Source: an uncultured Bacillota bacterium (GTDB taxonomy: Bacteria; Bacillota; Clostridia; UBA1381). From it: DNA of 19,613 nt. The notes under the pieces are model-generated. The model was not told the DNA's origin. It worked only from the letters and a program-made list of their open reading frames with translations, and did no database searches. The stretch is taken from NCBI GenBank assembly GCA_949297205.1, contig CASFSH010000223.1:1-19613 (forward strand), in the 5' to 3' direction. Position 1 is the first letter of the stretch. Every line of letters begins with the position of its first letter. Positions 1-6,841 of the stretch are shown here, piece by piece. Made by a program: the position numbers and the translations under genes.

Positions 1-214
1 AAAAAAATATGATCTGACTCCGGAAAAGGCAAAAGAAAAAATAACAAAAATCCAAAAAAGCCGTAAATCATATTATAACTATTATACAAACAGAGAATGG
101 GGTAATGTTACAAATTATGACTTATGCGTTAATACAGGTGTACTTGGATTGGATAAAACAGCAGATTTGTTAGTTGAATTCGTTAAAAAAGCAACTGAAA
201 CAACAGATAAATAA
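1..214 (+). CDS. Cytidylate kinase-like family protein, C-terminal end (partial)
   Basis: Reading frame 2 is open from the left edge to a TAA at 212-214, giving the last 70 residues of a protein whose start lies outside the window. The visible part has the pattern R-K-S-Y-Y-x-x-Y-T-x-x-x-W-G followed by Y-D-L-C-V-N-T-G-x-L-G. I associate this with the C-terminal lid and core of the cytidylate kinase-like (P-loop NMP kinase-like) family common in Clostridia. The P-loop itself is off the edge, so catalysis cannot be judged. The family is related to enzymes that phosphorylate CMP, but many members have no proven substrate. The frame is assigned with good confidence and the exact function is not. 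Confidence 0.72.
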   Translation, partial: KKYDLTPEKAKEKITKIQKSRKSYYNYYTNREWGNVTNYDLCVNTGVLGLDKTADLLVEFVKKATETTDK

Positions 215-255
215 ACGTTCAAATATAAGAACGGATCAATATTGATATATTGATG

Positions 256-322
256 GCAAAACGTGCGTTTTGTAGACTTAACAAATAAATTCATATTAAA
301 GTTTTACATACGCACGTTTTGC
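256..322. repeat. 13-bp perfect inverted repeat in the uppP upstream region
   Basis: GCAAAACGTGCGT (256-268) is matched exactly by ACGCACGTTTTGC (310-322), with a 41-nt loop. The left arm can also fold on itself as AAAACG-TG-CGTTTT (258-271), so two mutually exclusive structures are possible. A T-rich run (329-335) follows about 7 nt after the right arm. It could be a terminator for the upstream kinase gene, a leader switch for uppP, or an operator. Confidence 0.45.
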
Positions 323-374
323 TTGCACTCTTTTTATAATAACATCTCATAAATAATCAGAATGGAGCGTATCT

Positions 375-1196
375 ATGTATATATTAGAAATAATTAAATC
401 AGCAATTCTCGGAATTGTTCAGGGTATTACAGAATGGCTGCCAATTTCAAGCACCGGCCATCTTATATTAATAAATCAATTTTTAAAATTAGATTGTTCG
501 GAACAATTCTGGAGTTTATTTGAAGTAATAATTCAGCTTGGATCTATTTTAGCTGTTGTTGTTTTATATTTTCATAAGTTAAACCCCTTTTCGTTTAAAA
601 AAACATCCGATGAAAAAAAAGATACATGGCAAATGTGGTTTAAAGTTGTTATAGGCTCCATTCCTGTTGCTATTGCCGGCGTTTTATTTAATGATGTTAT
701 CCCGGATCAGCCTGTAATAATCGCGGTTGCTCTTATCGTTTACGGTATACTGTTTATAATCATAGAAAATATGAACAAAAAACCAAAAACAAATTCAATT
801 AAAAGCATGAAGTATTCAAAATCTTTAGGAATTGGCTTGTTTCAGGCACTATCAATTATTCCCGGTACTTCAAGAAGCGGTTCAACCATTATGGGTGCTG
901 TAATTCTTGGGACATCACGTGAAATTGCCGCAGAATATTCTTTTTTTCTTGCCATACCTGCAATGGTAGGAGCAAGCTTGCTCAGGATATATAAATACAT
1001 AGATGAATTCGGTCTTGTATTTACCAACACTGAAATTACTGTATTAATTGTGGGCACTCTTGTTTCCTTTATTGTTTCTGTATTTGCAATTAAATTTTTA
1101 ATGGATTATATCAGAAAACACGATTTTAAGGCATTCGGATACTATCGTATTATTCTCGGTATTATAATAATAGCATATTTCGGTCTGAGAGCATAA
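375..1196 (+). CDS. uppP: Undecaprenyl-diphosphatase (BacA/UppP family)
   Basis: Integral membrane phosphatase that converts undecaprenyl pyrophosphate to undecaprenyl phosphate, recycling the lipid carrier for peptidoglycan and other wall polymers. Overproduction of this family is known to give bacitracin resistance. The 273-residue length fits the family. The first signature is at residues 16-29 (Q-G-I-T-E-W-L-P-I-S-S-T-G-H), with the (E/Q)xxxE pair Q16/E20 and H29. The second is P-G-T-S-R-S-G-S-T at 163-171 with the catalytic-type arginine R167. Several hydrophobic helices span the rest. The start is set by GGAG at 364-367, 7 nt ahead of the ATG. The gene stands alone on its strand and ends in a strong hairpin. 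Its undecaprenyl role links it to tagO and wecB further along. Confidence 0.96.
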   Translation: MYILEIIKSAILGIVQGITEWLPISSTGHLILINQFLKLDCSEQFWSLFEVIIQLGSILAVVVLYFHKLNPFSFKKTSDEKKDTWQMWFKVVIGSIPVAIAGVLFNDVIPDQPVIIAVALIVYGILFIIIENMNKKPKTNSIKSMKYSKSLGIGLFQALSIIPGTSRSGSTIMGAVILGTSREIAAEYSFFLAIPAMVGASLLRIYKYIDEFGLVFTNTEITVLIVGTLVSFIVSVFAIKFLMDYIRKHDFKAFGYYRIILGIIIIAYFGLRA

Positions 1197-1200
1197 AATT

Positions 1201-1238
1201 ACTGCTTAAACTCTCTTTTCAATGTGAGTTTAAGCAGT
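1201..1238. terminator. Bidirectional intrinsic terminator between uppP and the PstS-like gene
   Basis: A 13-bp perfect stem, ACTGCTTAAACTC (1201-1213) with GAGTTTAAGCAGT (1226-1238), has a 12-nt loop. It is followed by a T-rich stretch on the + side and by AATTTT on the - side. It lies 4 bp after the uppP stop and 11 bp after the stop of the convergent gene, so it can serve both. Confidence 0.88.
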
Positions 1239-1249
1239 TTTAATTTGCG

Positions 1250-2506
1250 TTAATTTAAAGGTGTGTATCCTGTTTTTTCTATAATACTCTGACCTTGTTC
1301 CCCCAATATCCATTCAAGAAGCAAACCTGTATTATCAGACATGTCTTTTCTTGTAACTGCATAAAATTCCGAAGAAATAGGATAGCTTCCGTTTTCAATA
1401 TTATCCGTATTTGGATATATTCCATTTATTTTAAGTAATTTTATCTGATTATTATTTACCATTTCATCAGCATAAAAACGAAAAGAATATCCTATTGCAT
1501 TTTTATGATTTTTATAGTCCGCTGTTGTTTCTATAATACCGCCCATCGTTACCATAACATTTGTTTTTGGAGCAGGTTTTAAATATTTTCCATCCATAAG
1601 CCTTATTAATGCACTTTGGCTTCCGCTCCCCTCCGGTCTTTGATAAGCAAGTATTTCGCCTAAACCCTGTACATCCAACTGCTCCCATAAAGTTATATCT
1701 CCTGAATATATATTTTTAATGTTATCAACAGATATATCCTCTAACGGATTTCTGGAGTTTACAAAAAAAACAAATGCTTCTTTTCCAATTGGCGTATATA
1801 CAAGTTCAACACCTTTCTCTTCCGCATATTTTTTTTGTTCTTCCGATGGAGCCGCAACAAATATAATATCTGCACTACCGTCTACTATGTTTTCATATGC
1901 TGCAGCTGTTTTGTTGCACTTTAAATAATTATTTCCATCACTGCTTACAATATTATCAATTTTGTCTTTAGGATATACCGCTTTTGCAAATGCGGAATAT
2001 ATAGGAAATAATGCAGTGGCACCGTCCATAACAGGCAAATCTGAATTTAGTTTCAGCTTTGATTCTTCATTTAGATTTACTGCTTTTGTATTTTCGGCAT
2101 AGGGTGCATACTCCTGAAATAAAATACTGTCATTTTCAGCTAATGTGGGAATACTGTTTATATATACCTCGTAACATCTTATTCCCGCTATGTACATGCA
2201 GCATATTACAGCAGCTGTAATAATAGGTATATAAACAACTTTTTTTCTCAATTTATTAAATAGCATACTGCATGTAAAAACAAATAAAGATAAAGTTAAG
2301 GCTATAACTCCTGCTATATAATACACTCCATACACATTAAATAAAGCCAATACCAAAGAAGTATACAGCAAAGCAAACAATAATACTGTTGTAACACTTA
2401 ATAAAATAAGAATTTTTCCAAGTAATGTTAATTTCTTTAAATACAATAACACAATACCAATTACAAAAAAAGCGACGACAAAAGCAGCTATTATATTAAT
2501 AATCAT
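1250..2506 (-). CDS. Membrane-anchored PstS-like substrate-binding protein (orphan)
   Basis: 418 residues. The first ~110 hold four hydrophobic helices (about 2-24, 29-55, 62-85 and 92-110) instead of a signal peptide or lipobox. From about residue 155 to the end there is a PBP-like (PstS-type) solute-binding domain. It shows D-G-A-T-A-L-F-P-I-Y near its start, then G-S-A-D-I-I-F-V-A-A-P-S, N-I-Y-S-G-D-I-T-L-W, R-P-E-G-S-G-S-Q-S and a C-terminal L-L-E-W-I-L-G-E-Q-G-Q. This arrangement matches phosphate-binding proteins, but no pstCAB transporter genes are adjacent, so ligand and partner are unknown and it could be a sensor. An upstream in-frame TTG at 2527 would add seven residues. The ATG at 2506 is preferred because GGGAGG sits 5 nt ahead of it. 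A promoter and a terminator-like hairpin precede it. Confidence 0.85.
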   Translation of the reverse strand: MIINIIAAFVVAFFVIGIVLLYLKKLTLLGKILILLSVTTVLLFALLYTSLVLALFNVYGVYYIAGVIALTLSLFVFTCSMLFNKLRKKVVYIPIITAAVICCMYIAGIRCYEVYINSIPTLAENDSILFQEYAPYAENTKAVNLNEESKLKLNSDLPVMDGATALFPIYSAFAKAVYPKDKIDNIVSSDGNNYLKCNKTAAAYENIVDGSADIIFVAAPSEEQKKYAEEKGVELVYTPIGKEAFVFFVNSRNPLEDISVDNIKNIYSGDITLWEQLDVQGLGEILAYQRPEGSGSQSALIRLMDGKYLKPAPKTNVMVTMGGIIETTADYKNHKNAIGYSFRFYADEMVNNNQIKLLKINGIYPNTDNIENGSYPISSEFYAVTRKDMSDNTGLLLEWILGEQGQSIIEKTGYTPLN

Positions 2507-2527
2507 AACACCCTCCCATTTAAACAA

Positions 2528-2558
2528 AAAGGGTTTTTGTTTAATTCAAAAGCCCTTT
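2528..2558 (-). terminator. Terminator-like hairpin directly ahead of the PstS-like gene's ribosome site
   Basis: AAAGGGTTTTTG (2528-2539) and CAAAAGCCCTTT (2547-2558) form a 12-bp stem with one mismatch or wobble and a 7-nt loop. Read on the - strand it is followed by TTTTTGTTT, as for an intrinsic terminator. It can end the AraC transcript (stop at 2684). It also lies inside the leader made from the promoter at 2617-2645 and ends about 10 nt before the GGGAGG site, so it may attenuate the downstream gene. It is nearly identical to the hairpin at 5545-5579. Confidence 0.6.
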
Positions 2559-2616
2559 ATAATATTAACCCCGTATTCCAATACTACGCATTATTACTAA
2601 TCTGTAATATACTATA

Positions 2617-2645
2617 ATTTTACAATGAAAACACAAATATGTCAA
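2617..2645 (-). promoter_or_regulatory. SigA-type promoter for the PstS-like gene
   Basis: On the - strand: TTGACA (2645-2640), a 17-nt spacer, then TAAAAT (2622-2617). The expected start is near 2610, giving a leader of about 105 nt. The leader contains a 12-bp perfect palindrome, GTATTCCAATAC (2573-2584), and the hairpin at 2528-2558. Confidence 0.72.
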
Positions 2646-2683
2646 TAAGTATATATACTGTTAAATATGAATATAGTATTGAA

Positions 2684-3460
2684 TCAAAATAAACCTTTTT
2701 TAAATTCTGAAGGTGTTAGTTTTACAGTTTTCATAAAAACCGAATTAAAACAGCGTATTGTCTGAAAACCACATTCAAATGCAATTTCTCCAATACTTTT
2801 ATCAGTTGTCCTTATAAGCATTTTTGCATAACTTATACGATATGTATTAATTATATCTCTTATATTTACAGAAATAAGTTTATGAAAAACCGAGGAAATG
2901 TAATGTTTATCATATCCCAACTTGTTTGCAATAATTTCATTATTTATATTTTCTTTAAAATGTTCATTTATATACTCAAAAATATTAAAAATTATCATAT
3001 TTTCCTTGATGTTTTCAAATGATACTTCATATGCTGTATCATTAAACATATCAAATATGTTGTATACAAATGCCAGAAATTTATAATCTGAACATTTTTC
3101 TCCATTTTTCAGTATGGTTATTATCTCTTTTGTAAAGTTATCAGCTTTTAATATACCACATATACGGTTTTTATATTTTGTATAATTAATTTGTGATAAA
3201 ATATCATATGAAAATACACATATAAAAATTTTTGATTGTTTCTTTGTATGATATCCATGTATCTGATGCGGTAAAATAAGCATCATTTCGTATTTATTAA
3301 GTACCTTTTTTTCCATATTCACAAAAACCTCTATTTCTCCGTCTATAACATATACAATTTCATAATAGATATGTATATGTGCTGTACATTCAAAGTTTTG
3401 ATATACACGTGGTCTATAATCAAAATCTTTAATTTTTTCAATATGCTGATAATAAAACAT
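2684..3460 (-). CDS. AraC-family transcriptional regulator
   Basis: 258 residues with the standard two-part plan. An N-terminal cupin-like sensing domain covers residues ~15-85, with H-I-H-I-Y-Y-E-I-V-Y at 28-37 and L-P-H-Q-I-H-G-Y at 63-70. The C-terminal DNA-binding half has two helix-turn-helix units at ~175-195 (I-A-N-K-L-G-Y-D-K-H-Y-I-S-S-V-F) and ~222-245 (S-I-G-E-I-A-F-E-C-G-F-Q). The start is supported by GGAG 9 nt upstream. It is transcribed divergently from the glycosidase-like gene at 3571, and the two promoters overlap, the usual layout for a local regulator that controls its neighbour and itself. The effector is probably a sugar, inferred from family and context only. Confidence 0.93.
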   Translation of the reverse strand: MFYYQHIEKIKDFDYRPRVYQNFECTAHIHIYYEIVYVIDGEIEVFVNMEKKVLNKYEMMLILPHQIHGYHTKKQSKIFICVFSYDILSQINYTKYKNRICGILKADNFTKEIITILKNGEKCSDYKFLAFVYNIFDMFNDTAYEVSFENIKENMIIFNIFEYINEHFKENINNEIIANKLGYDKHYISSVFHKLISVNIRDIINTYRISYAKMLIRTTDKSIGEIAFECGFQTIRCFNSVFMKTVKLTPSEFKKGLF

Positions 3461-3496
3461 AGTTATTTACTCCATATATCTTACTTTTTTTCTACT

Positions 3497-3525
3497 ATTA
3501 TACATTTTTTTGCTTTACATGTCAA
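3497..3525 (-). promoter_or_regulatory. Consensus SigA promoter for the AraC-type gene
   Basis: On the - strand: a perfect TTGACA (3525-3520), 17 nt, then a perfect TATAAT (3502-3497). This leaves a short leader of about 30 nt before the ATG at 3460. Its -35 box lies inside the spacer of the opposing promoter at 3514-3542. Confidence 0.88.
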
Positions 3526-3542
3526 ATTAAATAAAATAAAAT
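3514..3542 (+). promoter_or_regulatory. Promoter for the glycosidase-like gene, overlapping the divergent one
   Basis: TTTACA (3514-3519), a 17-nt spacer and TAAAAT (3537-3542), five of six matches in each box. The expected start near 3549 leaves about 22 nt before the ATG, with GGAGAG at 3559-3564. The overlap with the - strand promoter suggests that RNA polymerase can occupy only one at a time. Confidence 0.65.
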
Positions 3543-3570
3543 AATAATTAAAAAGATTGGAGAGATTTAT

Positions 3571-5526
3571 ATGAATACCATAAAATATAAAAATAAAAAT
3601 GTTGCACACATAAATCCGATTATAATATATGAAAATGGTAATGAAACTACAAATCGAAATTCAGAATTTTTATGCAACACTGCTGTTATAGACGAAAATG
3701 ATGGGCTTTATACCATGAAATTAAGCGTTAAAAACATTTCATTAAATAAGCATACAATTAAAATAATTGTTGAATTAAAAACGCATTTTAAGGCAGAAAG
3801 ATACCTTATTCCCTGTGTAAATTATAATGGCAACGCAGATATTAACAATGAAGTACCTACCGGCACCCAGAAAAACGGAGAAAACTGGGTATTTGCATAT
3901 GACAGAAGTTCAATTCCATCTTGTACCCTGACAGAAAATGAAAATTTATTCTGCGCTTTATTTGCTTCAGATATAAATAATGATAGTCTTGCTTCTTCAA
4001 GTTCACTTATTAAATCTGAAGATGGCACTTTTTTTCAAAGAATATACTATCCTGTTACCGAAGCACCATTAACATATTCCGGCAAAAGAAAATTTACCAA
4101 AAGATATGATAATTATGTTACACTTGACTCAAATGATGAATTTAATGCACAATTTTACATTTTAACAGGCAAGCCAAAATATCGAAATTATGCTTTCGCA
4201 ACACTTTCTGATAGATTAAACACAATATTCCCCGATAACAAAAAAAGTGTCTTGTCTTTCAATACTCTTTATTCAACGCAAATATTATTTTTAAAGAGTC
4301 TAATGGAACATTTCGAAGCCAGGCTTGCAATTGCGGGGAGTTTTGATACACCGCTTGCAAACAGACAATCAGGCAGAGGAAAACCAATTACACCTGAAGA
4401 AATGATTGAATTTGCAAAAGACAAAAAAAATCTTGAATTTTTTAAAGCAAAAGGATCAGGTGCCGGATTTTCGAGTCAGGGGATTTTAAGCGCAAGAATG
4501 TTATTGAATGATGCTCTTAAAAATGATGATAAAAAAATGATTGAATTGTCTTTAGAAATGTTAGATGAATGGATTAAAAATCAAACAGAAAATGGATTAT
4601 TCTATGATACAATTCCCCACAAATATCCATATGCCAATACTTGCGTTCAAGGGCAGGGAATTTACGAAATGACTGCTGCATTTGTTACATTAACTCAATA
4701 CGGTTTAGACGGAAATAGATTTTTAAACTTTGCCTGCCAAATTGCTGATTTTTTTATAAAAAATTATACAGATGAATATGCTTTCGGTGTACAATGGAAT
4801 ATAGATACTTCGGAATGTATAAGTAAATTCGGTGCTACAGGAGGATTTATAATCGTGGGATTAACCGAATTGTACCAGGTGACCGGAAAATCTATTTATC
4901 TTGATTATTCGATAAAATCAATCAATTTTTATTTCAAAAATTATCTTGATAAATTTCTATGTTCCGGCGGAGCAATAGACTGTACAAGTGTAGACAGAGA
5001 AAGTGCTTATCCATTTATCAGATCTGCTCTTAATTTGTATGAAATTACAAAGCAAGATCAATATCTGACATATGCAATAAAAGCTGCATATTATTTTTCA
5101 TCGTGGATTTACTGTTACGATACCATTTTTGACAAAAACAGCGATTTTTCATTATATGGGTATAGTACAAAAGGCGGTACATTAATCGGTACCGAACACC
5201 ATGCAATAGATCCATACGGTGTAATAGTTGTCCCGGAATTTTATAGATTATATAAATATACAGATAATATTAACTGGAAAATCAAAGCCGATATGATGTG
5301 GAAAAACGGAATGCTGGGCATCACAACAGATACTAACCATAAAATACATGGAATACAAAGACCTATCGGCAGTCAAAGTGAGGCATTTTTTCCATGCAGA
5401 TGGACAAAATACAGACCTACCTGCGAAGAAAGAGGACACTTTGTTGATTTTCTTCCCTCCTGGCCTGCGGCATTCAGACTTTACACAATGACGCATCCGG
5501 ATTTTATCTTTGAAAAAAATAAATAA
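3571..5526 (+). CDS. Probable six-hairpin glycosidase-superfamily protein, family unassigned
   Basis: 651 residues, no signal peptide, so probably cytoplasmic. Roughly the first 200 residues look beta-rich. Residues ~220-640 are built of repeating amphipathic helix pairs typical of an (alpha/alpha)6 barrel. Three comparable repeats are visible: F-L-N-F-A-C-Q-I-A-D-F-F (384-395), Y-L-D-Y-S-I-K-S-I-N-F-Y (443-454) and Y-L-T-Y-A-I-K-A-A-Y-Y-F (498-509), each ending a helix before a loop. Conserved-looking loop residues include G-T-E-H-H-A-I-D-P-Y-G (540-550), R-W-T-K-Y-R-P (610-616) and H-F-V-D-F-L-P-S-W-P (623-632). I cannot place it in a numbered glycosidase family or name catalytic residues. 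A divergent AraC-type gene and overlapping promoters suggest sugar-responsive control. GGAGAG lies 6 nt before the ATG. Confidence 0.62.
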   Translation: MNTIKYKNKNVAHINPIIIYENGNETTNRNSEFLCNTAVIDENDGLYTMKLSVKNISLNKHTIKIIVELKTHFKAERYLIPCVNYNGNADINNEVPTGTQKNGENWVFAYDRSSIPSCTLTENENLFCALFASDINNDSLASSSSLIKSEDGTFFQRIYYPVTEAPLTYSGKRKFTKRYDNYVTLDSNDEFNAQFYILTGKPKYRNYAFATLSDRLNTIFPDNKKSVLSFNTLYSTQILFLKSLMEHFEARLAIAGSFDTPLANRQSGRGKPITPEEMIEFAKDKKNLEFFKAKGSGAGFSSQGILSARMLLNDALKNDDKKMIELSLEMLDEWIKNQTENGLFYDTIPHKYPYANTCVQGQGIYEMTAAFVTLTQYGLDGNRFLNFACQIADFFIKNYTDEYAFGVQWNIDTSECISKFGATGGFIIVGLTELYQVTGKSIYLDYSIKSINFYFKNYLDKFLCSGGAIDCTSVDRESAYPFIRSALNLYEITKQDQYLTYAIKAAYYFSSWIYCYDTIFDKNSDFSLYGYSTKGGTLIGTEHHAIDPYGVIVVPEFYRLYKYTDNINWKIKADMMWKNGMLGITTDTNHKIHGIQRPIGSQSEAFFPCRWTKYRPTCEERGHFVDFLPSWPAAFRLYTMTHPDFIFEKNK

Positions 5527-5544
5527 AATTATTTAATATATAAA

Positions 5545-5579
5545 TTAAAGGGTTTTTGTCTTATTCAAAAACCCTTTAA
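5545..5579. terminator. 14-bp palindromic hairpin between convergent genes
   Basis: TTAAAGGGTTTTTG (5545-5558) pairs perfectly with CAAAAACCCTTTAA (5566-5579) around a 7-nt loop. It sits 18 bp after the glycosidase-like stop and about 110 bp beyond the end of wecB, so it could stop transcription from both sides, though neither side has a strong T run. Sequence and loop size closely match the hairpin at 2528-2558. Confidence 0.66.
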
Positions 5580-5689
5580 ATCATATTAAATCTTTTTAAG
5601 CTGCTGCATTGTAATATTCCATAACAACAAAAACAGGCTAATTTGGCATCAATAGCGAATCTCTATAATTGAGTATTCGGCTTTACAAA

Positions 5690-6841
5690 TTATGCTTTAT
5701 AATCCGCAGGTCTGTCATTAATTACCCCAAATTCATATAAAATTGCATCAACAATCCTTTGAGAAGCATTTCCGTCACCATATGGATTTGCAGCATGAGC
5801 CATCTTATTATAGGACTCTTTATTCTCAATAAGCTCACAAGCCAATCTGAATATTTCTTCTTCATCAGTACCTGCAATTTTAACTGTTCCTGCGTCAACT
5901 GCTTCAGGACGCTCTGTTTCCTTTCTCAAAACAAGAACAGGTTTTGCAAGAGAGGGAGCTTCCTCCTGTATTCCGCCGGAATCAGTCATAACCATATAAC
6001 TTCTTGCCATAAGATTATGGAGTTCATCTACATTTACAGGATCAATAAGATGTATTCTTTCATTATTACCTAAAATACCGAAAACTGTTTCTCTAACCGC
6101 CGGATTAAGATGTACAGGATATACAATTTCAGTGTCATAATATTTATTCACCAATCTGAGGACGGCATTACAAATATTCTCAAGAGGCTTTCCGAGATTT
6201 TCACGTCTGTGCGCTGTCATCGTAATAATTTTTTTGTTCTTGTAATCAATTTTATTCAACATTGATGTGGCAAAAACAAAATCATCTTTTACTGTTGTTT
6301 TCATTGCATCAATAACCGTGTTCCCGGTAATAAAAACCGTATCTTCTTTCACATTTTCCCTAAGCAAATTTTCCTTATTTTTTATTGTGGGAGAAAAGTT
6401 CATCTGAGCAATACGTCCTGTTAAACATCTGTTCATTTCCTCCGGGAATGGAGAATAAATATCATATGTTCTTAGTCCTGCCTCAACATGTCCGACCTTT
6501 ATCTGATTATAAAAAGCTGCAAGCGCGCCCACAAAACTTGTTGTAGTATCTCCGTGAACAAGAACAATATCAGGCTGTACCTCCTTTAGAACCTTGTCTA
6601 AACCTTCAAGAACTCTTGCAGTAATTCCAACAAGTGTTTGTCTTTCCTTCATAATGTCTAAATCATAATCGGGTTTTATGTCAAAAATTTCCAACACCTG
6701 ATCCAACATCTGTCTGTGCTGTGCCGTAACACATACTATTGTTTCTATATTCTCATTTTTCTTTAATTCGATAGCTAACGGTGCCATTTTTATTGCCTCC
6801 GGACGTGTTCCGAAAACAACCATAACCTTAATCTTTTTCAT
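5690..6841 (-). CDS. wecB: UDP-N-acetylglucosamine 2-epimerase (non-hydrolysing)
   Basis: Cytosolic enzyme interconverting UDP-GlcNAc and UDP-ManNAc, which supplies ManNAc for wall teichoic acid linkage units or other surface polymers (also called mnaA). The 383-residue length is normal. The family motifs are in order: V-F-G-T-R-P-E-A-I-K (9-18), V-H-G-D-T-T-T (95-101), V-G-H-V-E-A-G-L-R-T (116-125), P-F-P-E-E-M-N-R (131-138), then T-A-H-R-R-E-N-L-G, D-S-G-G-I-Q-E-E-A-P-S and R-P-E-A-V-D-A-G-T. The acidic residues at 98, 120 and 134 match the catalytic set known from the E. coli enzyme. The start has GGAGG 6 nt upstream and overlaps the tagO-like gene's end by 14 bp, which points to translational coupling. 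It is the last gene of the six-gene unit. Confidence 0.96.
   Translation of the reverse strand: MKKIKVMVVFGTRPEAIKMAPLAIELKKNENIETIVCVTAQHRQMLDQVLEIFDIKPDYDLDIMKERQTLVGITARVLEGLDKVLKEVQPDIVLVHGDTTTSFVGALAAFYNQIKVGHVEAGLRTYDIYSPFPEEMNRCLTGRIAQMNFSPTIKNKENLLRENVKEDTVFITGNTVIDAMKTTVKDDFVFATSMLNKIDYKNKKIITMTAHRRENLGKPLENICNAVLRLVNKYYDTEIVYPVHLNPAVRETVFGILGNNERIHLIDPVNVDELHNLMARSYMVMTDSGGIQEEAPSLAKPVLVLRKETERPEAVDAGTVKIAGTDEEEIFRLACELIENKESYNKMAHAANPYGDGNASQRIVDAILYEFGVINDRPADYKA

Noticed and set aside
216..233. CGTTC-N8-GAACG as a LexA-type SOS box
   Set aside because: The half-sites are in the wrong order and spacing for the Firmicute GAAC-N4-GTTC operator. A weak hairpin after the kinase gene is just as likely.
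5654..5682. Stem AGC-GAAT-CTC with GAG-ATTC-GCT after wecB as its terminator
   Set aside because: It has two bulges and no T run on the - strand side. The 5545-5579 hairpin is a better candidate.
5759..6073. 104-codon + strand frame opposite wecB
   Set aside because: It lies wholly antisense to a gene with complete family motifs, has no ribosome site and no recognisable protein character.
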